Below are positions 46,352 to 56,880 of a stretch of DNA of 64,000 nucleotides, piece by piece. Position 1 is the first letter of the stretch. Each line of letters begins with the position of its first letter. This stretch comes from Paraescarpia echinospica (Eukaryota > Annelida > Polychaeta > Sabellida > Siboglinidae): positions 87,492,249 through 87,556,248 of the forward strand of contig CM034531.1 of assembly GCA_020002185.1 (NCBI GenBank), given 5' to 3'. The notes beneath the pieces were generated by a model. The model searched no databases. It was not told the origin of the DNA and saw nothing but the letters and a program-made list of their open reading frames with translations. Both the position numbers and the translations under genes were made by a program.

Positions 46352-46640
46352 CTCTGTGTTTGTGTCTCTGTGTGTGCGTCTGTGTGTAAGTGACTATGTG
46401 TGTGAGAGAGAGAGTGTGTGTGTGCGTGTGTGTGTGTGCATGTTTGTTTGTGTGTTTATGTGTTTATGTGTGTATGTTTGTACGTGTGTATGTGTGTATG
46501 AGTGTAGGTGTGTGTGTGTATGTAAGTATGATTGTGTGTAAATGCGTGCGTGTGTGTGTATGTGTGTGTGAGTGTGTGCATATGTGCGTATGTGTGTATG
46601 TGTGTATGTGTGTGTATGTGAGTGTGTGTATGCGTATGAG
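46210..46640. repeat. (CA)n-(TA)n-(GT)n compound microsatellite
   Basis: ACACAC, ATATAT and then GTGTGT/GTGTAT variants to about 46640. Confidence 0.95.
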
Positions 46641-46647
46641 CTTATTC

Positions 46648-47184
46648 AAGCTAACGACACTATCACAATAATGTTGATTGAAATTGTCACGAAAATGATG
46701 CAGTAGATATTGGTGCAACAATTTAGGAAACTACATAGAAGGATTGTTGAAGAGATACGTTCGTGTGTGTGTGTATGTGTGTGTGTGTGTATATGTGGGT
46801 GTTTGCGTGTGTGCGTGTGTGCGTGTGTGCGTGTTTGCGTGTGTGCATGTGCGCGTGTGCGCGTGTGCTCGTGAGCGTGTGTGCACGTGTGTGCGTCTGT
46901 GCGTGTGTGCGTGTATGCGTGTGTGCGTGTGTACGTGTGTGTGTGCGTGTGTGCGTGTGTGCGTGTGTGCGTGTGTGCATGTGTGCGTGTGTGCGTATGT
47001 GCGTGTGTGCGTGTGTACGTGTGTGTATGTTTTTGTATGTTTGTGTGTATGTGTTTGTAAGTGTATGTCTTTGTGTGTTTGTGTTTGTGTGTGTGCGTCT
47101 GTGGGTGAGTGTAACTGTGTGTATGAGTGTGTTTGTGTTTGTGTGTGTGTGTTTGTGTGAGTGTATGTGTATGTATCTATGTGT

Positions 47185-47229
<45 letters not shown>

Positions 47230-47315
47230 TGTGTATGTGTGTATGTGTGTGCTCAAAGCTAACGACACTATCACAATGATGTTAATCGATATTGTCACGA
47301 AAATATTGCAGTAGT
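46648..47315. repeat. GT-rich block bounded by a 62-bp direct repeat
   Basis: GCTAACGACACTATCACAAT with following ATGTTGATTGAAATTGTCAC at 46648-46710 recurs with a few changes at 47252-47312. Between them is (GTGTGC)n/(GT)n, and another GT block precedes the first copy. This indicates a tandem duplication of 'GT tract plus unique tail' of about 600 bp. Confidence 0.85.
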
Positions 47316-47920
47316 ACAAATCAAATGAAATCAATTTTATTTAACCACCGCATATCTCTACATAGCAGATTCATGGTGTTTACAAACAAAAGATATCACT
47401 GGCTGGAAACGTTGGGTTCGGTTCATTGTGGATATCGGTGGAGATATTTAGAAAAATACGTTGAATAATTGAAGATATAAGTATTGTTATTACGAAGTTA
47501 TTATTCGTAATCTATCCATTCATATATTAAGAAACAGCTGTAGGTAAACGGTAGTCAGCGAAAGTGTATTTGCGGAGGTTAATCGTAGGCCATAGCCGAA
47601 GCTTCGGTGTGCGATAGTCGGGAGAAATCGAAATATTGATGTGGCTACTTTCCCGCCTATTCGCTAGACTACATGTTCGCATATTGTAAACATAGTTGAC
47701 TAAACTATTTTGAATAGCTAATTAGATTATTACTATTTTTTTTAAATATATTCTGATATGGTGCATATGGTGATCGATGACTTCAAAGTCTGGATGGATT
47801 ATTGTGGGAAGTCATGGGCAGATACTAAGGAAGAGGGATTAACCTTTTCAGAGCATGGGTTGTTGGAAGGTGGAATATCTGCGGAAGGCAGTTAGTTAGT
47901 TTGGCAGATATTGTGCACTG
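47316..47920. other. Unassigned stretch
   Basis: No gene or repeat recognised. Confidence 0.4.
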
Positions 47921-47924
47921 AATG

Positions 47925-48440
47925 GAGATGAGAATTAGCACGGAGACAGTTGGAATGGAAAGAGACGACAGGGAGAGAGTCGGGGATACTGTGGGACTGA
48001 AGGAGGAGAGTATGGGAAAAAGTCTGAGGAAAAGAGATTGAAAGGAGGGAAAGTAATTGGAAGGGAAGAAGTTGGAGAATCGGCGGCAGGAAACGTGACA
48101 GGCATGAAGTTGACAGGGGAGAAAGTGACCGTAGAGAAGGAGGTGGGGGGATGGTGGAGAGGAGAGAAGAAAATGCGATGGGCAGAAAGTTGACGGGACG
48201 AAAGGAAGTGAGAATAAATGTGACAATGGAGAAGTCAATAAAAGGGGCGAAGACGGGAGGAAAGGTAACAAGAGAAAAAACAACAGGATATAATGGAACG
48301 GAAGAGAATGGGACAGGAGAGAAAAAGACAGGGGAAAAGACACCAACCAAACAGATGCAAACTGGAGAAGGAGCAAATCTGAGGGAGTGATTGAGGGATC
48401 AATGAGAAAAGAGAAGGTGTTCAAGGGCGTCTCTAATCTG
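47925..48440. repeat. Purine-rich degenerate repeat tract
   Basis: About 500 bases with very high A+G on the plus strand and recurring GGAGAGAAAGTGAC, GGAGAAAAAGACAGG-like phrases of about 14-20 bases. It runs into the 5' end of LINE copy C and may be that element's diverged 5' UTR or ORF1. Confidence 0.7.
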
Positions 48441-48508
48441 AGAAAGACAGCTAAGACACTAAGCGGGGGAAGGATGTTGTTTGTTTACTGGGGGCTAATA
48501 TAGAACAT

Positions 48509-48876
48509 GTGACTGAAAGGGTAAAGAAGGTATTGAGGCATAGCAATGGAGCGACTATACTAGTATACGTTGGCACAAATAATGCAGACAGGGAGGGAAC
48601 AACTGGGATAATACAGAAGTACAGACAGTTAGTGAGGAAGGTAAAGAAGACAAGTGTTGAACAGATCATTATCTCAGGAATGTTGCCAGTAATGGGAGGA
48701 AGGAGGGCAACGTATAGAAACTGCAAGAGGATGGCGATCAACGCACCAGTTGACCAGATGTGTGAAGAAGAGGGGGTGTGATTCATATATTTATGGGGAT
48801 ACGTTTTTGGGAGGGAAGACATGTACACGAGAGATGGCCTCCATCTAAGTGGAAAGAGGGCAGCAGATTTCTAAGA
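48509..48876 (+). pseudogene. SGNH/GDSL esterase domain of the CR1-like LINE
   Basis: The frame reads VTERVKKVLRHSNGATILVY, VGTNNADREGTTGIIQKYRQ, then QIIISGMLPVMGG. After the stop at 48779-48781 it continues FIYLWGYVFGREDMYTRDGL, HLSGKRAADF. GTNN (block III) and D-G-L-H-L-S (block V, catalytic Asp-x-x-His) are the hallmarks of the SGNH esterase found in ORF1 of many CR1-clade LINEs. The nucleophile block I lies upstream in decayed sequence. One internal TGA separates the two parts. Confidence 0.75.
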
Positions 48877-48928
48877 GAACCTGCGGCGATGTGTTGACAG
48901 TGGGGCAGCTTGCATTTATTTAAACTAG

Positions 48929-49812
48929 ATGCGCAGGTGGGATTCAGAGACATGCGTGAAACCGGAGGCATATAATAAAGACAGCACAAATAAATCAGAA
49001 AAGAACATTCTGAAACACTTTTCTGAAGCTAGATATAAATGTGTTTGTTTAAATGCAAGGAGTATAGTAAACAAAAGAAATGAATTAAACATTATGATAG
49101 AAGATATTGACCCTCACATAACATGTATAACCGAATCATGGGCCACCGCCAATATATCAGATGCCGAATTGGGACTGACAGGCTTGTAATGTTTAGGAAA
49201 GGTATAATAGGAAGAAGGGGAGGTAGAGTTATTTTATATATTAAAAAATCTATCCAGATTTATGAAATAAAATTACAAAGAGAAGCAGATTGCGAAGAAG
49301 CTGTTTGGTGTAACATATAACAGGATAGTCAACGTTAACGGTTGGGTTAGTTTATCGAGGTCCAAACATAAACATCGAAGAGAAAGGAAAAAGTACAAAA
49401 TGCCACAAGGGAAGTGGCATACTGTATTATTATTATGGGGAATCTTAACCATGGTCATATACAACATAAATATGTACAGAGTACGGGGAGTGAGGACCAC
49501 ACGTTTTTAGTTATAATACAAGATAGTCTCCTATCACAACATGTGCTAGAACCAACCAGGGGTGAGAATTTGTTAGACATAGTTTTGTCTTCACACAATA
49601 AACTAGTTGACAATGTCGAGGTATGTGAGCCACTGGGGAGTACTAATCACAGCCAGATCAATTTTTTCATCAAAGTAAAACCAAAAATGAATAGTAAACA
49701 GCAATACAGGGGAAATTTCCACAAAGGAAGATATAAGGACATGAGGAAATATTTAGTAAAGATAGACTGGACTAACACACTGAAAAAACAACAAAATGAT
49801 GGAATGTCTTAA
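48929..49812 (+). pseudogene. AP-type endonuclease of the CR1-like LINE
   Basis: Three frames in succession: YKCVCLNARSIVNKRNELNI, MIEDIDPHITCITESWATAN (E of the catalytic site), ISDAELGLTG; then GRVILYIKKSIQIYEIKLQR; then IIMGNLNHGHIQHKYVQSTG, which has GNLN where active copies have GDFN. The DLVLSS.NELV-like segment DIVLSSHNKLVDNVEVCEPL follows, with HSQINF the SDH-block relative. Dead by shifts and loss of the Asp. Confidence 0.75.
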
Positions 49813-51259
49813 GAAGGGAAATTGAGTGCATCGCGGATAAATCTGTTCCCTTAAAAAAACAAGGGAAGCAGTCCAAAAAAACACTTATCGAAAGAAACCA
49901 ATAGAAAAATGTTGTACAGACAAATAATGTGGAAGTCATATAGATATATTGGAAATTATGAAGACAACACCATTTATGTAGAAGCATTTAACCAAACTAC
50001 AAGTGAAACTAGAAATTCAAAGAGAAGCTATGAACAAAACGTGGCTTGTACTATAAAACATGACTGCACTAATTTGTATGCATATGTTCGGAGCAAACAG
50101 AAACTTCAGGTTAAGGTGGATCCTCTAGAAAATACTGCTGGAAATATAATATCAGATGGATTCTTAACAGCAGAAGACCTGAATGAGTATTATAGTTCGG
50201 GGTTTATCACGGAGGATACTAGTTCACTGCCAGTACCAGAGGCTAAGATCAAGAAGGCGTAATGAGACTATTTAGTTCAGTTAATTGTAACTGCTGAAAT
50301 GGTAGCTAAAAATATGGGCTATGAAGGATAATATATCACCTAAAGTGGATGGGATTTCGCCCAAACAACTATTTGACACTTTAGAACAAATTAGCATACT
50401 GCTTGCAATAGTTTTCAACTTGTCATTAGAAGAGAGATTGGTTCCTTTAGAATGGAAAGAAGCAACCATTATACCGTTATTTTAGAAAAGTTATAAAAAT
50501 ATGTCAGAGAACTACAGACCAATGAGTTTAACATCGGTGATTTACAAATTATGAGAAAGACTAATTAAAGATCACATGGTGGATTTTCTTGTTAAACCAA
50601 ACTTGATAAACACATCTCAGCATGGGTTTCTAAAAGCGAGGTCATGCTTAACAATTGTGTTATGTTTTTTGGAAGATATCACTAAGTGGGTAGACGAGGT
50701 ATCAGTACATATCATCTACATTGATTTTCAGAAAGCTTTCGATAAAGTGCCGCATTAAAGGCCCATGGGATAGGAAATGGTATAATTAACTGGATAGAAA
50801 AATGGCTGATTGGTAGAAGGCAACGGGTAGCAGATGATGGGGAGGCTTCAAACAGGAAATTAGTTTTGAGTGGGGTACCACAGGCATCAGCATTGAAACT
50901 TATATTACTCTCAATATATATATATATATATCAACGATTTGGACTTGATGGTCTGAAAAATGGCAAATGTTGTTCAATTTTGGGAAATGTAAATGCATCC
51001 ACACAGGACATGGGAACGAAGATGTACAATATACAATGGGTGGTACTATACTAAGTACTACTGTAAAAGAAACGGACTTAGAGTTAACCATTAGTGCTGA
51101 TATGAAGGTTTCAGTGCAGTGCGGAATTGCAGGTTCAAAGCGAAATAAAATCCTTCGATTAATTCGGCGAAATATTGCGAATAAGGAGAAAGAACTAATA
51201 ATACCACTGTATAAAACAATAGCTTCTAATCAAAAAACGTTCATTTTATTTATCTAAAA

Positions 51260-53290
51260 CGTATTTTATCTGGTTAAGGCTTTCGTCGAACGTATCACTT
51301 TGACTTTATCAGTACCGATGACTCTGAATGACGTCGTCGTACACGTGGGACAGTTTGTAATTGCCCTCGTCTCTGTTGATGGGTGTTCTGGTCTTCCTGA
51401 TCCTTATAGCTTCTTTGATGTGCCGGATTCTTCGGTTGGGTTCGTTGTCTACAATGTTCGCTCCCTCCCGGTATATGATGTGGTTTTAAATTGTCGCATA
51501 ATCCGTAAAGGAGGATTTACTGATGGTAGACATCAATGGTTTTTCCCACTCCTTATGTATTTTTCGTTTTTCATGTTGTCTAGTCCTTTCTGTGTTCGTC
51601 CAGTCGTGTCAAGTAGCCTTCCAGTCTCCCCAGTGTACCCAGCACCACAGTTCTTGCAAGGTATTTAGTACACCACTTCGCCCTTGTCTTCTAGCTTTAC
51701 TTTGTTCTTGGGATTTACCAACAGGCGCCTTTGGGTGGTGGGAGGACGCATGACTGTTGCTACTCGATACTTCTTCAGTACTCGATGTTCTCTCTCTGAG
51801 ACCCCCTCCACGTACGGGATGACTACTTTGCTCTTGTAGTTTCTATCCCTTGTCTTTATGTTGGTCTATTTTTGCTGCTAGGCGTCGACTTTTTCAAGAC
51901 CCATGATGGATTGCCACATACACTTAGAGGTCCTATCATGTGTTTCACCTCTTCCTTCTTATCTCCCTCCTCTGAAGTTAACGTCTCACACATGGTCATA
52001 AGGATTCTCATAACTCCTAACTTCTGATGTGATGGGACGCAAAGTTCAGGTATTGGTCAGTGTGCGTCTTCTTCCTGTACACCGAGGACTTCACACTGCC
52101 ATCTTTCTTTCTGGTGAACGTTGCATCAAAGAAGGGCATGCTGTTGTTCTCTTCGTCTTCTCTCGTGAAATTGATGCTATCCGTGGGGTCTATAGTGTCC
52201 ATATGTTATAATTTCTGTGCCTTTCCTGTAGCTACCAGGCAAATTACATCGTCCACATATCGATTCCAGTTTCTCTGTTGGCAATCATCTATGCTGTGGC
52301 TATTATTGTCTACTCCTATATAGTCTTGCAGGTACAAGTTCTCAACAATGGGGGAGGGGGGCGTACCGGACTGCCCATGGCTACCCCAAACTGCTGTTGG
52401 TAAATTTATCTTCCCAATCTAAAGTACGTAGTCCCCAAGTCAAATTTCAACAATTCCATGATGTCGTCTACGTTTAGGTTTGTTCTCTTCTTTAGTGTCT
52501 TGTCATTCTTTAGTTTTTGTCTAATGATGTCGCACGCTTCTTTGATCGGAATCTTCTTGGACAGCGACACAATATCATATGACACAAATGATACTCCTTC
52601 TTTCACCAATTCTTGTGAATTGTCCGTGTGGTGTTCTGTTTTCCAACAAGTGTTTGTAGTGTGTCAACAAACTCCATGGATACTCTGTAGGCTATTGTTT
52701 GTGTGTAGTCGACAATTGGTCTGAGTGGCAAACTCTCCTTGTGGACATTTAGTGTTCCGTGCATCCGTGGTACTAGCGTGGGATACAAATACTAGTACTG
52801 ATCTTTGGTGATCTTCTCCTCCTTCTCCAGGGAATTTACCATTCTGATGAGTTCTGTGTTGTACTTCCTGGCCGGATCTGTCTTTAACTTTTCGTACGTC
52901 GCTTGACCACTTAGCATTTCTCTAATTTTTTCCTGGTACTCTTTCGTTTACATGTTGACTGTGGCCGTTACCTTGTCCGCATGGAGTATGGTTGGATTTC
53001 TCCTTCTGTAGCTCTTTTAGAACTGTTCTTTCCTGTCTGGTTATTACTGACTTCAGAACTCCCGCGATGTATGCACGATGTTCGTTTGTTTTGTGGTATT
53101 CTGCCACATGAACAGAGACGAGGGCAATTACGAACAGCCTCTAGGCAACTGTTTATTTTGATAGAAAAACATGAGTAACTGTCCGAGTCCAACTCGGATT
53201 TGAAGTTGGGCATCCTTGGGCTGTATGTAGGTTTGAAATCAGTCATGTCGGATGAATACAGCTGGATGGTGATGATAGCTGACATTGTGG
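51260..53290 (-). mobile_element. Penelope-like retroelement with GIY-YIG endonuclease remnant
   Basis: Minus-strand order: N-terminal region (about 52922-53285), RT blocks MYPTLVPRMHGTLNVHKESL, PLRPIVDYTQTIAYRVSMEF (the 'KIHK...PLRPIVS' block), VSFVSYDIVSLSKKIPIKEA (the 'SFDVVSLFTNVP' A motif with Asp kept), NNSMPFFDATFTRKKDGSVK then KKTHTDQYLNFASHH. Near 51660 comes VVY*IPCKNCGAGYTGETGR, the GIY-YIG-type Y..GET...R signature with one stop. This combination defines endonuclease-positive Penelope-like elements. Stops and shifts show decay. It apparently inserted into LINE copy C at about 51240. Confidence 0.85.
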
Positions 53291-53533
53291 ATGGCTTCTT
53301 GCGGTTCGAAACTTAGTCTTGAACTCTTCACTCGTTTCACTGTGCTGAAACCTATTTCACATTCAACGGAACTCGCTAGAAGTGTCAGCACTACGGAACT
53401 AAGCTCAATCAATCTATCAACATTGATCAGCTCGACATTTTATTGTTTTTCCAACTTGTTTTTATACGACGCTTACGTTAAATTTCCAGTTCGGATGTAC
53501 ACAAATGTCACCATTATTGGAACACCCCACGTG

Positions 53534-53933
53534 TAGTATCCGGGCCCACCTCGACTTCGTCGTTACAATACCATCTTTTGCTTAAATTTTATAACTCGTG
53601 TGTTATTGCCATCATTCAACATCATCCCATGCATATTTAAGTTACACAAAAATATCGCATCTTTGCACACTTTTGAGGCCCATAGAGCGACCCAGTTTGC
53701 ATATGTTGTTGCATACACTGATATATCGCTCACTGCGTTAACGCGAGGCATCAGCGGCGCAGACTGACACAAACCGGGGCGTTCTTTGGGCCTCAAAAGT
53801 GTGCTAAGACGCACTATATTCGTAATATAAATTTGCCTGGGATGATGCTGAATGATAGAACTAAATCACTGAGGTATCAAATTTAGGCAAACATGTAGTT
53901 ATAATGATGAAATCGAGGTTGGCTCGGATACTA
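53534..53933. mobile_element. Fold-back MITE-like element with ~165-bp arms and TA ends
   Basis: The left end TAGTATCCGGGCCCACCTCG and the right-end reverse complement TAGTATCCGAGCCAACCTCG start long imperfect inverted repeats. The best-conserved inner arm is GCACACTTTTGAGGCCCA against TGGGCCTCAAAAGTGTGC. TA at both termini fits a TA target duplication (Tc1/mariner-type). No coding capacity. Confidence 0.75.
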
Positions 53934-53959
53934 AACAAATGCTCCATTATTTTCTTTTT

Positions 53960-54350
53960 TTTAAGTCATCGGCCCGACGAAATACCTGATGGTCTCGTGC
54001 CTCCGGGTCGGCATTAATGTCGAACACTGGTTGTACCTGCACATGAAAATGCGCGTCGGCCATACAGTTCCATGTAACTGTATGAACAATCAGGAGTGAC
54101 TGGTCGGCCTAGAGAAAAGTGCGACAGGGAACATATGCAGATATATGGTCAGCAAGGTACTGTGGAGGGTTCGCATGCACAGCGCCGTGATTCAAGGTCA
54201 ACAGTTTTAAATGAATTCGTTGCGCCATAGCTATCGAATGCAGCTCTCGTAGTGCCGCCGTCACGGTGTGTTGGTCACGCCGACGTAAGCAGAGGACGAC
54301 ATCCGCAGCTGATCGCTAGACCATTTCTAGTCGATGCAACAAGGTTCCAG
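53960..54350 (-). mobile_element. L2-like LINE 3' fragment
   Basis: Minus-strand text VTAALRELHSIAMAQRIHLK, LLTLNHGAVHANPPQYLADH, ISAYVPCRTFL*ADQSLLIV follows the L2-type ORF2 C-terminus pattern 'L..LHWLPV..RI.FK...L....... APxYL..LI..Y.P.R.LRS....LL..P'. One stop; truncated upstream; no RT. Confidence 0.7.
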
Positions 54351-55611
54351 TAATGCCGTTCAGGGCCAGTTTTCTGAAAGCGAGTCGCGACGTGACTAGC
54401 GCGTGTACAAGCGACTTGCACGCAATAAGTGGGAGATATTATCGTATTCGCGCTATGCCACGTAGTTTGGGCGTAGGCAGTCTGACAGGTACGGCTAACG
54501 TGTGCTGTAATATTGGTATTGTGTTAACATTTTCGCGTTGCAAGTTAATACAATAATATATACAGTAACGTTTTTAGTACGTTCGCCATAAACAATGCGA
54601 TTTTTTACATATACTCTTTTGTGGATTTTTGAGTCCGAAAAATAACAATGATAATAATATTGTACATCATATTATTTATTTTTTATCATATCGTTAGGAG
54701 AACGTTTCTGAAATTTTAATATAATATGTCTATTGCTTTACTATATGCTTTACCAATCGGAAATTAATGACTAAGTTCGATAAAACTGTTTATGTCTATA
54801 CTATCATAATCAGTTAATATATATATATATATATATATATTGTACGTACATGTGCACCTAATAACCTCACAAATGGTATCGGCATGTAGTGTAAGCCGCG
54901 TTTTTATTTTGGACTAAATGTTCAACACAAAGTACAGTTGATTTTGCCTGCTGGTGGACATGTTAACGGCTATTTCTGATTACAAGAAAACTGGACACGA
55001 GAAATTTAAATATAATTAAGCTTCTTCACACCAAGCATGATGTTAATGTATGAAACAAGCTTAATTAATATAAAGTAGCTGCAACTCCGTTAAGACATAG
55101 GTAAGGAAGATGACTTTCATTATTTATAAAATAAAACGCCACGCAATACTGCGGCCAGATGAATTCACCGCAGTCACAGCCAGAACAGTATTCCGGTTAG
55201 TCTGCTCGTAATTATGCCTGAATAATGACGAGTAATCCAATGGATATCGCATATCACCACCTGGATACCTTACATAGGGAAACTATCAAGAGGAAGACCC
55301 GCGAGATGGTGGATAGACGAACTAGACGAGTACGGGAGGGGAACCATCTGGCAGACGATAGCGCAAGACAGGCAAATCGATCTGGAAACGACATGCTGAG
55401 GTTTGCGTCCAACCACGGGTCACTATGGCTGCGCAGTGATGATGATGATGCTGTTGTTGTTGTTGATGATGAAGAAGATGATGACGATGATGATGAATTG
55501 TATTCAGGTCATATCAAACGTTTTTTCGTCAGCATTCACACATTTAAATTGTTCTTGTTTTATATTGTTCGGAAGCAAAGCAGGTACATTAACTGTAGTA
55601 TAACTCTTTAG
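54351..55611. other. Unassigned stretch
   Basis: AT-rich, with (AT)n at 54818-54840 and a short GAT/GTT trinucleotide tract at 55437-55500. The 128-codon frame at 55225-55611 is partly that tract. The preceding kinase-like exons (N-lobe, HRD, DFG) were not found here. Confidence 0.4.
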
Positions 55612-55818
55612 AGCATAGAGCGGACTTGGTACAAATCGGCGTGGAGATGAACAGCGCCGCAAGAACTGGAAGGCCGCAGCCAACGCTCTGCACCATCAAA
55701 GAATCGGACACACCAGAGCGGAGGAAACTGAAAGCCGCCATTGTCAAGATGGCCGCTTACGATCCTAAGACACGGTACAAAGCCATAGAGGTGGCACAAA
55801 TCGTAGGAAAAATCACAG
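55612..55818 (+). CDS. Kinase-like/MIB-repeat gene, C-lobe exon
   Basis: The acceptor TAACTCTTTAG and donor ATCACAG|GTACG enclose 207 bases, entered and left in phase 1. The frame reads HRADLVQIGVEMNSAARTGR, PQPTLCTIKESDTPERRKLK, AAIVKMAAYDPKTRYKAIEV, AQIVGKITG. ADLVQIG.E fits subdomain IX of a protein kinase (D-x4-G) and M..YDPKTR.KA fits subdomain XI with its conserved Arg, so this is the end of a kinase-fold domain. Catalytic residues would be in upstream exons outside what I can identify, so activity is unknown. Phase 1 matches the next exon at 60920. Paralogous exons sit at 35769-35976 and 44982-45188. Confidence 0.7.
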
Positions 55819-56880
55819 GTACGAATACGTTTAAAGGTATGTTGTGAATGTTGTACTTGTCTGCGTGATGATTAATCCGCGGTCTTGTGTAGCTCAATGA
55901 AACAAGATTACATGGAAAATCATATGTTATTGTCATTGCCACCTGGAAGGTATTGTTTAATTGTTTACGTGGGTACATATTTGTAATACATTTCAAGATA
56001 TAACTAAATTGTTATAACACAGTTGTGCTTGCTCTAATGAAGAAAATTATGTTCTGCAATAGCTATATAAATACGCTTCGATGGCGGATTGTTGTAGTAT
56101 CTCACCAGGCTCTAATTCTCCCTCGCACTAGTGTATGATAAAATGGTAAATTTTTAGACTCGTGTCGAGTCAGTAAAGAATTGCCAAGTAATCTTTTAGT
56201 AAAATGAGGATTATGTGAGTCTACCTTTCATAAAAAATATGCCAATAAAACACAATATCAATTTATGTTAATTCACATTCACAGAAAAATATGTTCACGA
56301 TGTACGGCCTGCTGTGAATTTTCCTATTTGAAAATATAAAAACTCACCAATTGAACAAGATTATCAGATTTGTAAATGTTAATTCGTTTTCTTTGCATAT
56401 TGTTATGTTGTCTGCGAAATGAAGTTTTTTTAACTGCAATACTTGCGACAATTTCTAGCGGATCTTTCTTTTATCTGAGAGTGGTGATAAGTTCCACAGA
56501 CGGCGTCATTGCAAACGAGTGGCCTATGCTGCATGGGTCGGTGTTAGCTAGTCATGGTTTAGGTCTACCTTCATTGTCAAGCTCTCATACTGGGAATTGT
56601 ATTGAGTGAGTGAGTTTACTCAGTAAAATTATATACATGCGTTAAATAACTAGAACAGAAAATTAAATATATATATATAATACCGAGGATAGCACATAAA
56701 AGAACTAATAGATTACGTGGTGGTCCTCAAATAAGTAGTGAATAAGTAATTATAATAAAAAACAATAAAAAATAAATACATAAATAGTACGAATAAAAAT
56801 ATTATATATGTAAAAATAGTTAAATGAAAAATACAATAAATAAGAAAATATTATGCATTAATAATATTAATACGCAACGT
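55819..56880 (+). other. Intron sequence
   Basis: AT-rich, no coding signal. It is the 5' part of a 5.1 kb intron whose 3' part contains an antisense LINE. Confidence 0.6.

Larger units (their letters stand above)
48441..51255 (+). mobile_element. CR1-like non-LTR retrotransposon, copy C, with SGNH esterase, endonuclease and RT
   Basis: The longest copy of the family. Order: SGNH-type esterase (48509-48875), endonuclease (about 48930-49812), linker (49909-50262), then RT blocks (SLEERLVPLEWKEATIIP-like, NYRPMSLTSVIYKL-like with stops, YIDFQKAFDKVPH at 50720, SGVPQASALKLILLSIYI at 50866). The YADD block is lost around the AT-repeat at 50910-50935. It ends in LIIPLYKTIASNQ near 51235, where the family normally continues; the Penelope-like element begins there. 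Numerous stops and frameshifts. Confidence 0.88.

Noticed and set aside
46723..47334. 203-codon minus His-Thr frame
   Set aside because: GT-tract translation with a duplicated unique tail; not a gene.
47825..48424. 199-codon minus frame rich in Leu/Ser/Pro
   Set aside because: Antisense of the purine-rich degenerate repeat; composition explains the open frame.
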